64,000 nucleotides of DNA from Micromonospora sp. WMMD1102. GTDB taxonomy: Bacteria; Actinomycetota; Actinomycetes; Mycobacteriales; Micromonosporaceae. How positions within the stretch are numbered: the stretch's first letter is position 1; every line of letters begins with the position of its first letter. Below are positions 1-7,930 of the stretch, in pieces. The stretch covers positions 2,108,001 to 2,172,000 of the forward strand of contig NZ_JARUBN010000001.1 of NCBI RefSeq assembly GCF_029626265.1, given 5' to 3'. The notes below the pieces were generated by a model. That model saw nothing but the letters and a program-made list of their open reading frames with translations, made no database searches and was not told where the DNA came from. The translations under genes were made by a program, and so were the position numbers.

Positions 1-431
1 CCGTCCGAGTCGGCGAGCCGGAACTGCTGGTTCGTGCTGTTCCGGTCGGCCCACTGGATCACCTCCGCGCCGTCGGCGGTGGAGGAGTCCCGGATGTCGA
101 GGACCTTGCCGCTGTGCCGGGAACGCAGTCGGTGGTAGCCGGATCCGGAGTCGACGAACTGCCACTGCTGCCAGGCGCCGTCGTTGCGGGCCCACTGCAC
201 GATCCGGCCACCGTCGGCGGTGGACCGTTCGTAGACGTCCAGGGCCTTGCCGCTGTGCCGGGACACCAGGACGTACCAGGCGTTCGGATCGACGGTCGCG
301 GCCGAGGCCGACCGGACCGGTAGGGCGACGGCGGCGCCGACGAGCATGGCGGCGACCGCGAGCACCGTGGTGGTACGGGCGAGCCGGGTCCGGCTCGGTG
401 TCGTCGGGGGCGGGAAAGCGGGAGCTTCCAT
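1..431 (-). CDS. Secreted ricin-type beta-trefoil lectin domain protein, N-terminal part (runs off the window)
   Basis: The gene reads leftward from an ATG at 431 with an AAGGA ribosome site just upstream, and continues past base 1, so only about 143 residues are seen. Residues 1-45 form a long signal peptide (Arg-rich, then a hydrophobic core, ending SASA). From about residue 47 a ricin B-type (CBM13-like) domain follows, with repeated 'SRHSGK-LD' and 'QQWQF'/'NQQFRL' motifs, the Q-x-W signature of sugar-binding beta-trefoils. Family knowledge: such domains dock secreted glycoside hydrolases on polysaccharides; the catalytic part would lie outside the window. It is divergent from the GH43 gene and may share its operator, suggesting co-regulation by a sugar signal. 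Confidence 0.85.
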   Translation of the reverse strand, partial: MEAPAFPPPTTPSRTRLARTTTVLAVAAMLVGAAVALPVRSASAATVDPNAWYVLVSRHSGKALDVYERSTADGGRIVQWARNDGAWQQWQFVDSGSGYHRLRSRHSGKVLDIRDSSTADGAEVIQWADRNSTNQQFRLADSD

Positions 432-503
432 GGGTTGTCCTTCCGCAGGTCGTCCGGTGGACGGTGCCGCGACTTCCTGACTGTGCGCCCGTTCGGGGAC
501 GTC

Positions 504-532
504 TTGACTGGCATCGATGTTAGCGATAACAC
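504..532 (+). promoter_or_regulatory. Promoter with LacI-type operator for the GH43 gene
   Basis: TGTTAGCGATAACA at 518-531 is one base from the perfect palindrome TGTTAGCGCTAACA, with the central CG typical of LacI-family operators at actinobacterial glycoside hydrolase genes. A -35-like TTGACT (504-509) sits 17 nt before a weak -10 TAACAC (527-532), so a bound repressor would block RNA polymerase. It lies between divergent genes and could also affect the leftward lectin gene. Confidence 0.6.
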
Positions 533-596
533 TGGCCTGCGTGACACCCCGATGACAGCGGGTGTCTCCGCCGGACCCGACGAAAGGTCACATGTC

Positions 597-2075
597 ATGA
601 AGCCGATTCCGCGCAGGGTGCGCCACCCGCTCCGGTCAACCGGCTCCAGGCCGCTGCTCGCCGTACTGGCCACCGTGCTCGCGCTGCTGGCCGGACTGCT
701 GCCGGGCGCCCCGGCCGCCGCCGCACCGGCGGTGAACTACACCAACCCGCTGGTGAACCAGCGCGCCGACCCGCACATCTTCCGGCACACCGACGGCTAC
801 TACTACTTCACCGCCACCGTCCCGCAGTACGACCGGATCGTGCTCCGCCGGGCGACCACGTTGCAGGGCCTGGCCAGCGCCGCCGAGACGACGATCTGGC
901 GCCGGCACACCAGCGGCGAGATGGGCGCACACATCTGGGCTCCCGAAATCCACTTCGTCAACGGCCGCTGGTACGTCTACTTCGCCGCCGGCCGCACCGA
1001 CGACATCTGGCGGATCCGGATGTACGTTCTGGAGAACGCCGGTGCCAACCCGCTGACCGGGTCGTGGACCGAGCGCGGCCGGATCAGCACCCCGTGGGAC
1101 ACCTTCAGCCTCGACGCGTCGACATTCGTGGCGAACGGCGTCCGCTATCTGGTCTGGGCGCAGTCCGAACCGGGGATCTCCACCAACTCCAACCTCTACC
1201 TGGCTCGGATGGGCAGCAACCCGTGGCAGATCACCGGCACGGTGACCCGGCTGACGGTGCCGACGTACGACTGGGAGACCCGGGGCTACCGGGTCGCCGA
1301 GGGGCCGTCGGTGATCCAGCGCAACGGCCGGATCTTCCTGACCTACTCGGCCAGCGCCACCGACGCCAACTACTGCCTCGGGATGCTCACCGCCCCGGCG
1401 AACGCGAACCTGCTGAACGCGGCGTCCTGGACCAAGAGCCCGACCCCGGTCTTCGCCAGCTTCGCCGCCACCGGCCAGTACGGTCCCGGGCACAACTCGT
1501 TCACCGTCTCCGAGGACGGTCAGAGCGACATCCTCGTCTACCACGACCGCAACTACCGGGACATCAACGGCGACCCGCTCAACGACCCCAACCGGCGTAC
1601 CAGGATCCAGAAGCTGTACTGGAACGCCGACGGCACCCCGAACCTCGGCATCCCGGTGCCGGACGGCGCCACCCCGGTCCGGCTGCGCCCGCACGACCTC
1701 GCCGAGGCGTACCTGCGGCACTACGACTACCGGGTCCGGGTCGACGCCAACGTCACACCGCTGGCCGACTCGCAGTTCCGGATCGTGACCGGCCTGTCCG
1801 GCTCCGGCACGGTGTCGCTGGAGTCGACCAACTTCCCCGGCTACTACCTGCGGCACCGCAACTACGAGGTGCACGTCGAGCGCGACGACGGTTCGGCGCA
1901 GTTCCGGGCCGACGCCAGCTTCCTGCGCCGGACCGGCCTGGCCAGCGGCGCCGCGATCTCGCTGGAGGCGCAGAATTTCGCCGGCCGGTACCTGCGGCAC
2001 CGCGCCGGGCTGCTCTACGTCGAGCCGGTGACCTCCGCCGCCGAGCAGGCCTCCGCCACCCTGCACCTGGAATGA
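597..2075 (+). CDS. Secreted GH43 alpha-L-arabinofuranosidase with C-terminal AbfB (CBM42) domain
   Basis: 492 residues from ATG 597, 9 nt after GAAAGG (582-587). Residues 1-43 are a signal peptide (twin Arg near the start, hydrophobic core, AAAA cleavage region). Residues about 46-350 are a GH43 five-bladed propeller; the three catalytic acids appear as D58 (RADPHIF), D173 (FSLDASTF) and E235 (VAEGPSV). Residues about 362-492 form an AbfB domain with repeated 'YLRH' motifs, which binds arabinose side chains. This order matches known actinomycete exo-1,5-alpha-L-arabinofuranosidases (GH43 plus CBM42), so release of arabinose from arabinan or arabinoxylan outside the cell is inferred. A LacI-type operator overlaps its promoter. 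Confidence 0.92.
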   Translation: MKPIPRRVRHPLRSTGSRPLLAVLATVLALLAGLLPGAPAAAAPAVNYTNPLVNQRADPHIFRHTDGYYYFTATVPQYDRIVLRRATTLQGLASAAETTIWRRHTSGEMGAHIWAPEIHFVNGRWYVYFAAGRTDDIWRIRMYVLENAGANPLTGSWTERGRISTPWDTFSLDASTFVANGVRYLVWAQSEPGISTNSNLYLARMGSNPWQITGTVTRLTVPTYDWETRGYRVAEGPSVIQRNGRIFLTYSASATDANYCLGMLTAPANANLLNAASWTKSPTPVFASFAATGQYGPGHNSFTVSEDGQSDILVYHDRNYRDINGDPLNDPNRRTRIQKLYWNADGTPNLGIPVPDGATPVRLRPHDLAEAYLRHYDYRVRVDANVTPLADSQFRIVTGLSGSGTVSLESTNFPGYYLRHRNYEVHVERDDGSAQFRADASFLRRTGLASGAAISLEAQNFAGRYLRHRAGLLYVEPVTSAAEQASATLHLE

Positions 2076-2120
2076 GCCGCGGCGGGCCACGCCGGAGGCG
2101 GCCCCTCCGCCGCACCCCGG

Positions 2121-2200
2121 CCCGTCCGCCGTGATGCCGGCCCGTCCGCCGTGATGCCGGCCCGTCCGCCGTGACGCCGGCCCGTCCGCCGTGACGCCGG
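2121..2200. repeat. Tandem repeat, four 20-bp units
   Basis: Four adjacent copies of CCCGTCCGCCGTGATGCCGG (2121, 2141, 2161, 2181), the last two with ATG changed to ACG; decayed partial copies lie on both sides (about 2102-2120 and 2201-2210). It sits just after the GH43 stop and before the next gene. It does not encode an obvious protein and is not dyad-symmetric. Confidence 0.9.
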
Positions 2201-2309
2201 CCGGACCGCCAGGTACGCCGACGCGCCGGAGAGTCGTGATGTCGACTGTCCGGCACGTCGGACCAATCGGTTTGGGCTGGTGAGCGCCGGTGTCGGTAAG
2301 GATGGAGGG

Positions 2310-3719
2310 ATGCCTTCGCCACTGTCCAAGCCCCGCCATGCCGTGGTCGTCGGCGGGAGTTTCGCCGGTCTCTGCATCGCACGTGCGCTGGCCGACTTCG
2401 TCGAGCGGGTGACCGTACTCGACCGGGACCGGTTTCCGGACGGACCGCACCTGCGTACGGGCATTCCGCAGGCGCGGCACCTGCACGTACTCGTCACCTC
2501 CGGGCAGCGGGCCCTGGACCGGCTCTTCCCCGGCCTGATGGCCGAGTTGTACGACCGGGGCGCGGTGCCGGTGGCCGCCCCGACCGACCTGCTGTCGCTG
2601 AGCCCGTACGGCTGGCGCGAGCGCTTCCCGGCCACCCACACCCTGGTCGGGGCCAGCCGGGAACTGCTGGACTGGACTATCCGGCAGCGACTCGCCGCCG
2701 ACCGGCGGATCCGGTTCGAGACCGCCCGCGAGGTGGTCGGACTGCTGCCCGGCGAGGACGGCGACTCGGTCGCCGGGGTCCGGTTGCGGGCCCGTGACGG
2801 CGGACCGGAGATCCTTCCCTGCGTCGCCGACCTGGTGGTGGACGCCAGCGGGCGCGGCTCGCGCTCGCCGGGCTGGCTGGCCGAACTGGGCTACGGGCGG
2901 CCGGAGGAGACCCGGATCGACGCCGGGCTGGGCTACGCGAGCCGGCGCTACCGGCTGGCCCCCGGGGTCGCCGACGGCTGGAAGAACATCATGGTGATGC
3001 CGAAGCCGCCGCGGGTCTCCCGGGGCGGAGTGCTCTATCCGATCGAGAACGGCCGCTGGATGGTCACGCTCGGCGGGTTCGGCGACCAGGCCCCGCCGAC
3101 CGACGAGGCGGGCTTCCTGGAGTTCACCCGCAACCTACGCAGTCCGCTGATCTACGAGGCGATCCGGCACGCCGAGCCGGACGGGCCGATCCACGGCTTC
3201 CGGCGTACCGGCAACCACCGCCGGCACTACGAGTCGATGTCGCGCTGGCCGGAGGGTTTCCTGGTGGTCGGGGACGCCGCCTGCGCCTTCAACCCCGTCT
3301 ACGGCCAGGGAATGAGCGTCGCCGCGCAGACGGCGGTGGTGGTCGGCGAGCACCTGCGGGTGCACCGGGGGCGGCTCGGCCGGGCCGCCCAGGCGGCGGT
3401 GGCCGGGTGCAGCGCCACCGCGTGGACCATCGCCACCGGTACGGACCTGCGGTTCTCCGCCGCCGGTACGGTCCGGCCGGGGCGAAGGGGCCGGCTCTCG
3501 TACTGGTATCTGGACCGCGCCTCCGACGTGGCCGACCGGGACCCGTACGTGCTGCGGGTGCTGACCGACGTGCAGCACCTGGTCCGGCCGCCGGCCGCGC
3601 TGGCGCATCCGAGGGTGGCGCTGCGGGTGCTGCGCGGTCCGATCCGGCCGCCGCTGTCGAACCCGCCGCTGTCGACCCCGCCCGTCACGGCCCCCGGCCG
3701 GCCGGGGGCCGGCGGGTGA
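2310..3719 (+). CDS. FAD-dependent oxidoreductase of the geranylgeranyl reductase / PHBH-like group
   Basis: 469 residues. The N-terminal dinucleotide-binding motif GGSFAGL lies near residue 15, the ribose-binding acidic residue in 'VLDRDRF', and the second FAD motif as GDAACAFNPVYGQGM near residue 325, with a DASGRGS stretch in between. These mark a group A flavoprotein reductase or monooxygenase; the substrate cannot be told. ATG 2310 is preceded by a TAAGGA(T) -10-like element 7 nt upstream, consistent with a leaderless mRNA; an in-frame GTG at 2280 would add 10 residues. The last 40 residues are a Pro-rich low-complexity tail. The next gene is convergent, so no operon partner helps to name the substrate. 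Confidence 0.8.
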   Translation: MPSPLSKPRHAVVVGGSFAGLCIARALADFVERVTVLDRDRFPDGPHLRTGIPQARHLHVLVTSGQRALDRLFPGLMAELYDRGAVPVAAPTDLLSLSPYGWRERFPATHTLVGASRELLDWTIRQRLAADRRIRFETAREVVGLLPGEDGDSVAGVRLRARDGGPEILPCVADLVVDASGRGSRSPGWLAELGYGRPEETRIDAGLGYASRRYRLAPGVADGWKNIMVMPKPPRVSRGGVLYPIENGRWMVTLGGFGDQAPPTDEAGFLEFTRNLRSPLIYEAIRHAEPDGPIHGFRRTGNHRRHYESMSRWPEGFLVVGDAACAFNPVYGQGMSVAAQTAVVVGEHLRVHRGRLGRAAQAAVAGCSATAWTIATGTDLRFSAAGTVRPGRRGRLSYWYLDRASDVADRDPYVLRVLTDVQHLVRPPAALAHPRVALRVLRGPIRPPLSNPPLSTPPVTAPGRPGAGG

Positions 3720-3766
3720 GCATCCCGCATCCTGCCGAGGGCCCGCCCGGTGCCCGGTGCCCGGCG

Positions 3767-4326
3767 CTACCCGGCCGGCTCCGGGGCTCCGTCCAGCCTG
3801 TAGTCGAGCAGGACGAGCCGCTTGTCGAGCACCTCGGTCGCGGCGAGCCGGAGGTCCAGGTCGGGCAGTCCGGCCAGCATCCGCTCCTCGCCGCTCTCGC
3901 CGAGCACCTGCGGGAAGACCATCAGGCGGAGCCGGTCCACCAGCCCGAGCCGGAACAGGGGCTGCGGACCAGCAAACGGCTGCCGATCACCCGGAGCGGG
4001 TCGCCGGCGGCGTCCTTCATCTCGGGTACGGCCACCTCGACGGCCTCGCCCACCAGGGAGGTGTTGGGCCAGACGAGCGGTGGGCGCAACGACTTCGAGA
4101 AGACCACCTTGGGCAGCCGGGCCATCGAATCGGAAAGTTCACCGCCGCCCATCTCCACCAGGGCCCGATAGGTGTTGGCGCCCATGAGCACCACCTGCGG
4201 GCAGTCCGACTGCTCTTCGATCCACGCCCGCAGGTCGGGACCGTCGTATCCGAAGTAGGCGGGGGAGTCGCGACCCCGCAACCAGCCGTCGACGGTGCTG
4301 AACAAGTCGACTGTCAGCTCTCGCAT
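3767..4326 (-). pseudogene. DHFR / RibD C-terminal family reductase, frameshifted
   Basis: From ATG 4326 the frame starts MRELTVDLFSTVDGW and shows typical DHFR-like family motifs (VLMGANTYRAL, PLRVIGSRLLVRS), but stops at 3922 after 134 residues. The missing half continues in another frame (LFRLGLVDRLRLMVFPQVLG ... down to TAG at 3767). One extra base in the GGGG run at 3958-3961 would join both into an intact 186-residue protein. Either one base was lost recently, or the run was miscounted in sequencing. If intact, it would be a small NADPH-dependent reductase of unknown substrate. It lies 16 bp downstream of the SRPBCC gene, probably in one operon. Confidence 0.8.
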
Positions 4327-4342
4327 CCGCTGCTCCCGCCGC

Positions 4343-4789
4343 TCAGCCGAGCTTCGTCAGGTAGGTCGCCAGCGCCTCGTACGACTGGCGGGCCCCGTCC
4401 GCCATCCCCGAGGCGATCATGCCGTCGCGCTCCTGCCTGGTGTCGAACCGGGTGACTGTGGTGACCGTCGTCCTGCCGTCCTCCTCGGTCAACTCCAGTG
4501 TCTCCACGCAGACGTGCCCGGGCATGCCCTCGAACTCGAAGGTCTGCACGATCCGCTCCGGCGGGTGGATCTCCCGGTACTCGCCCCGGAACGCGTACGG
4601 GCCGTCGGGAGCGTGCTCGACGAACCGGTAGCCGCCGCCCGGACGGAAGTCCAGCTCGCAGTCGAGCGGGTTGCCCCGGCCCCACCAGTGCTTGAGGTGC
4701 TCACAGCTGGTGTGCGCCTCGAAGACGAGCGCACGGGGTGCGTCGAAGACGCGCACCATCTTGATCTCCAGGTCGGACGGCAGGGTCAC
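4343..4789 (-). CDS. SRPBCC / AHSA1-family ligand-binding protein
   Basis: 148 residues, full length for the START-like AHSA1 family. Visible marks are VFDAPRALVFEAHTSCEHLKHWWG at the start (the W-W of the family), GGGYRF in the middle and a C-terminal helix 'SYEALATYLTKLG'. Such proteins form a helix-grip cavity for hydrophobic ligands; no ligand can be named. It is the first gene of a leftward pair with the DHFR-like gene, a combination common in actinomycetes. The gap to the divergent TetR gene is 161 bp and carries an inverted repeat, so TetR control is possible. Confidence 0.85.
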   Translation of the reverse strand: MTLPSDLEIKMVRVFDAPRALVFEAHTSCEHLKHWWGRGNPLDCELDFRPGGGYRFVEHAPDGPYAFRGEYREIHPPERIVQTFEFEGMPGHVCVETLELTEEDGRTTVTTVTRFDTRQERDGMIASGMADGARQSYEALATYLTKLG

Positions 4790-4836
4790 CGCTGCATCGT
4801 TGGCACTTCTCTGGCACCATGGAATAGCGGATCAGC

Positions 4837-4859
4837 GTTCCGTTTCTATGATCCGGAAC
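4837..4859. promoter_or_regulatory. Inverted repeat in the SRPBCC/TetR divergent promoter
   Basis: GTTCCG (4837-4842) and CGGAAC (4854-4859) form perfect 6-bp arms around 11 bp that include a -10-like TATGAT (4847-4852). The position between a TetR gene and its divergent neighbour fits an autoregulatory operator. No matching -35 was found. Confidence 0.45.
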
Positions 4860-4950
4860 CATGCTCCGCTTGGCCGCGCGGGCGACGGATCAGGGGAGTG
4901 ACGGAGGCGGACAGCACCATGCAGGGACAACACCGTGAAAGGGCAGCACA

Positions 4951-5601
4951 GTGACTGACAACGGCACCGGCCCGGCGCCCGACGGCAGCGGCGCGGCGAC
5001 GCCGAGCCGTCGCAAGCGGGTCGACGCCCGGCGCAACGAGCAGACCCTGCTCGAAGCGGCCGCCGCGGCCTTCGTCGCCTCCGGCGTCGATGCACCGGTA
5101 CGGGACATCGCGGCCAGGGCCGGCGTCGGGGTCGGCACGATCTACCGCCACTTCCCGACCCGGGCCGATCTCGTGGTCGCCGTCTACCGGCACCAGGTGG
5201 AGGCATCCGTCGAGGCGGGCCGGGCACTGCTGGCCAGCGACGACGCGCCGCACAGCGCCCTGGCCCGGTGGATAGACCTCTTCGTCGACTTCCTGGTCAC
5301 CAAACACGGCCTCGCCGAGGCGCTACAGTCCGACGACGCCACCTTCGTGGCCCTGCACGACTACTTTCTCGACCGCCTGACACCGGTCTGCGCCGACCTG
5401 CTCGACGCCGCCGGCGCCGCTGGCGAGATCCGCACCGACATCCAAGCCCTCGAACTGATGCGCGCCGTCGGCAACCTCTGCATCGGCGCTGACCGGGACC
5501 CCCGGTACGATGCCCGCCGCATGGTCGAGGTCCTCCTCGCCGGACTGCGCCGACCCGACCCGACCCGGATCAGCCGGGGCAGCGGCAGCGGCACGGGGTA
5601 G
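4951..5601 (+). CDS. TetR-family transcriptional regulator
   Basis: 216 residues from GTG 4951. A helix-turn-helix domain occupies residues about 25-75: 'LLEAAAAAFVASGV', 'RDIAARAGVGVGTIYRHFPTR' region, the canonical TetR signature. The rest is an all-helical ligand-binding and dimer domain. The first 20 residues and the last 12 (Ser-Gly rich) are low-complexity. It is divergent from the SRPBCC/DHFR-like pair and an inverted repeat lies between them, so it may repress that pair and itself; this is inferred from layout only. Confidence 0.9.
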   Translation: MTDNGTGPAPDGSGAATPSRRKRVDARRNEQTLLEAAAAAFVASGVDAPVRDIAARAGVGVGTIYRHFPTRADLVVAVYRHQVEASVEAGRALLASDDAPHSALARWIDLFVDFLVTKHGLAEALQSDDATFVALHDYFLDRLTPVCADLLDAAGAAGEIRTDIQALELMRAVGNLCIGADRDPRYDARRMVEVLLAGLRRPDPTRISRGSGSGTG

Positions 5602-5646
5602 CGGCACGGGGTAGCGGTAGCGGCACGGGGGTAGGGACAGCGGCGA

Positions 5647-5675
5647 CCCGGCGGTTGGACCGGGGGACCGCCGGG
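5647..5675. terminator. Hairpin between convergent genes
   Basis: CCCGGCGGT (5647-5655) pairs perfectly with ACCGCCGGG (5667-5675) over an 11-nt loop, between the ends of the TetR gene (5601) and the leftward SEC-C gene (5691). No U-tract, as usual in this GC range. Bases 5578-5635 just before it hold short GGCACGGGGTAGC-like direct repeats. Confidence 0.55.
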
Positions 5676-5690
5676 CCTCGACCGGGTGGC

Positions 5691-6752
5691 TCAGCCGGCG
5701 GACCGGGCGCGGGCACGCGGCAGGCAGCACCTCTTGTACTTGCTGCCCGAGCCGCACCAGCACGCCTCGTTCCGCTCAGGTGGCCAGGGCAGCTGCGCAC
5801 CCTGCCCGACCAGCTCCGCCGCGTAGCCGGCCCGGGCCTGTCCGGTGGTCGGATCCACCCCGGTGCGCTCCGCGTACCCGGCCAGGCGCCCGATCGAGCC
5901 GCGCAGCGGGCCGAGCCCGAGCTGGCCCGAGTCGGTCAGCCGGACCAGTTCGCGCTGGACCCGGGCCCGATGCTCGGACCAGTCCCCGCCAACCGCCTCG
6001 GCCAGGTCGGGCCAGCGCGACAGCAGGGCGTCGAACTCGCCCGCCGGCAGGAACAACCGGGCTTCCGGACCCGGCTCGGCGCCCGCCGTGGTCGCGCTGC
6101 GGAACAGCTCGTTCTCCAACCGGTCGGCCAGGTTGTCGTTCTGGTCGTGTGGCAGGTCCAGTTCCCGGCGTACCCGGTGGCGCTGTTGCAGCAGGAAGAA
6201 GAGGAGTCCGGAGGCTTCCTGCCCGGTCGGTTCGGCGGTCCCCGCCGCCTCGGTGGTCTCCTCGGCGGCGTCCGGCGCCGGACTGCCCCGGTCACGCAGC
6301 GCGCCCTGCACCGCCTCGGTCAGCCACCGCTCGGCCAGCTCGGTCCGGCCGCCGACCTCGAGGGCGGCACTCAGGTACGCGGCGGCGTCCGGTACGGAGT
6401 CCAACAGCGGGCGCAGTTCGGTGAGTTCGGCGAGCGCCTCGTCGTCCCGGCCGGTCCGGAACAGGATCCGGGCGTGCAGTGCCCGGGCGAAACCGGCGTC
6501 GGGCCCGGAGCTGTCCCGGTACGCCTGGACGGCGCGGTCCGCGTACCGCTGTGCGGCGTCGAGTCGGGCCCTGGTCTCGGCGATCTCGGCGGCCAGGGTC
6601 AGCGCCCGGCCGGCGTCGTCCGGATCGGCGAGTCGCCCCTGTTCGACCGCCTCGGCCAGCTCGGCGGCGATGCCCAGCGGGTCGGCCGCGCCGAGCGCGG
6701 AGCGCCGCAGCTCGGTCAGGTCTGCGCTGGTGAGCACGTCTTTGGTCGGCAC
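5691..6752 (-). CDS. SEC-C zinc-motif protein with TPR-like helical repeats
   Basis: 353 residues. The C terminus carries the SEC-C metal-binding motif CWCGSGSKYKRCC (about residues 330-343), as at the end of SecA, which binds zinc. Residues about 20-150 look like TPR-type helical pairs (A-L-rich, 'RYADRAVQAY', 'ARILFRTGRDDEALAEL'). A Glu/Ala-rich linker (about 155-180) separates the halves. SEC-C domains outside SecA usually mediate protein binding; no partner is visible here. The gene is alone, ending at a hairpin shared with the TetR gene. Confidence 0.8.
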   Translation of the reverse strand: MPTKDVLTSADLTELRRSALGAADPLGIAAELAEAVEQGRLADPDDAGRALTLAAEIAETRARLDAAQRYADRAVQAYRDSSGPDAGFARALHARILFRTGRDDEALAELTELRPLLDSVPDAAAYLSAALEVGGRTELAERWLTEAVQGALRDRGSPAPDAAEETTEAAGTAEPTGQEASGLLFFLLQQRHRVRRELDLPHDQNDNLADRLENELFRSATTAGAEPGPEARLFLPAGEFDALLSRWPDLAEAVGGDWSEHRARVQRELVRLTDSGQLGLGPLRGSIGRLAGYAERTGVDPTTGQARAGYAAELVGQGAQLPWPPERNEACWCGSGSKYKRCCLPRARARSAG

Positions 6753-6827
6753 GGCTTCGCCGTACTGCGACGATCCGGCGCAACCCGGCTGGTCACGGTG
6801 TAACCCTCCGCACGTGGCGTCGGCCGG

Positions 6828-7805
6828 CTACGCCGTCTTCCGGCGGGACGTCAGGGCCTCGGTCGCGTACGCCCAGAGGCGATCCGCGGCGGCCGGGTCG
6901 ACGGCGTGCGCGGCGACCCCTCCGCTGGCCTCCGGTCCGCCGGCCACCACCTCGGCCTCCTGGTTGTCGTCGAAGTACCGACCGGTGACCCCCTCGACCA
7001 GCGGCGACGCGGCCAGCAGCACGGTCGTCGCCGCACCCTGGGCGGGCGTCTTGTAGTACGACTGCTCGATGCGGTTGCCCGCCTCGTCCATCGCCCCGAA
7101 CGCGCGCAGCGTCTCGTCGTCCATGTGGCGTTGCAGGTTGGTCGTGATGAAGCCGGGGTTGAGGGCGTTGGCGGTGATCCCGTCCGCGGCCCAGCGCCGG
7201 GCGATACCCACGGCCAGCAGGACCTCGGCGACCTTCGACCGCCCGTACGCCGCCCAGCGGTCGTACGGCTGTCGCTCGAACTGCGGGTCGTCGAAGTCGA
7301 ACGCTTCCCGCAGGTGTGCTCCGGAGCTGACCAGCACCACCCGGGCCGAGCCGGCGGCGCGGAGGCTGTCGTGCAGGCCGCAGGCGAGGGCGAAGTGCCC
7401 GAGGTAGTTGGTGGCCAGCTGGAGTTCCCAAACCTCCGCGCTGAGCTGCCGGGTCGGGATGGCCATCACCCCCGCGTTGGCGACCAGCGCGTGCACCGGG
7501 CCGTCCCAGGCGTCGACGAACGCCTCGACCGAGGTCAGGTCGGCCAGGTCGCAGGCGGCGGCCCGGACGCTGCCCGGACCCGGCCCGGCGAACTCCGCCA
7601 CCAGCGGTTCGGCCTGCGCCGGGTTGCGGGCGGCGACGGTGACCGCCGCTCCCGCCCCGGCCAGGGCGCGGACCGCCGCCGCACCGATGCCGGAGGCGCC
7701 GCCGGTGACGATCATCCGGCGACCGGTGAGGTCGACGCCGTCGAGGATCTCGGCGGCAGTGGTCCGGGGACCGAACGGGGTGCTGACCCGGGCGTGGGTT
7801 GCCAT
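6828..7805 (-). CDS. Short-chain dehydrogenase/reductase (SDR)
   Basis: 325 residues from ATG 7805; a GTG three codons upstream (7814) is possible, but GGAG lies between them. The NAD(P)-binding TGGASGIG motif is near residue 35, NAG (VANAGVM) follows, and the catalytic Ser (VLVSSGAH) and Y-x-x-x-K (YGRSK) are all present. The length and the 'DDPQFERQPYDRWAAYGRSK' type segment place it near the retinol-dehydrogenase-like/oxidoreductase SDRs. Substrate unknown. It is divergent from the MFS transporter, with 125 bp between. Confidence 0.9.
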   Translation of the reverse strand: MATHARVSTPFGPRTTAAEILDGVDLTGRRMIVTGGASGIGAAAVRALAGAGAAVTVAARNPAQAEPLVAEFAGPGPGSVRAAACDLADLTSVEAFVDAWDGPVHALVANAGVMAIPTRQLSAEVWELQLATNYLGHFALACGLHDSLRAAGSARVVLVSSGAHLREAFDFDDPQFERQPYDRWAAYGRSKVAEVLLAVGIARRWAADGITANALNPGFITTNLQRHMDDETLRAFGAMDEAGNRIEQSYYKTPAQGAATTVLLAASPLVEGVTGRYFDDNQEAEVVAGGPEASGGVAAHAVDPAAADRLWAYATEALTSRRKTA

Positions 7806-7917
7806 GATCTCCACGCTACGAGCGAACGCCCCGCATGGTCCGTACTCCGGAATCCGTCACCCTTCGGGTCACGTCGGCGGTTCGGGAACCCTTCGACATC
7901 AAGCTAAGTTCAGGTCG

Positions 7918-7923
7918 TAGGGT
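7918..7923 (+). promoter_or_regulatory. -10 hexamer TAGGGT of a leaderless promoter
   Basis: TAGGGT ends 7 nt before ATG 7931. The usual distance from -10 to the transcription start places that start at or next to the ATG, so the MFS mRNA probably has no leader; no ribosome site is seen. Confidence 0.45.
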
Positions 7924-7930
7924 CGTCGAC

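Noticed and set aside
636..2639. 667-residue open frame on the minus strand opposite the GH43 and flavoprotein genes
   Set aside because: It mirrors real genes in another frame, has biased Val/Gly/Arg composition and no ribosome site.
3958..3961. Programmed frameshift as explanation for the split DHFR-like gene
   Set aside because: No slippery heptamer or downstream structure was seen; loss of one base or a read error is simpler.
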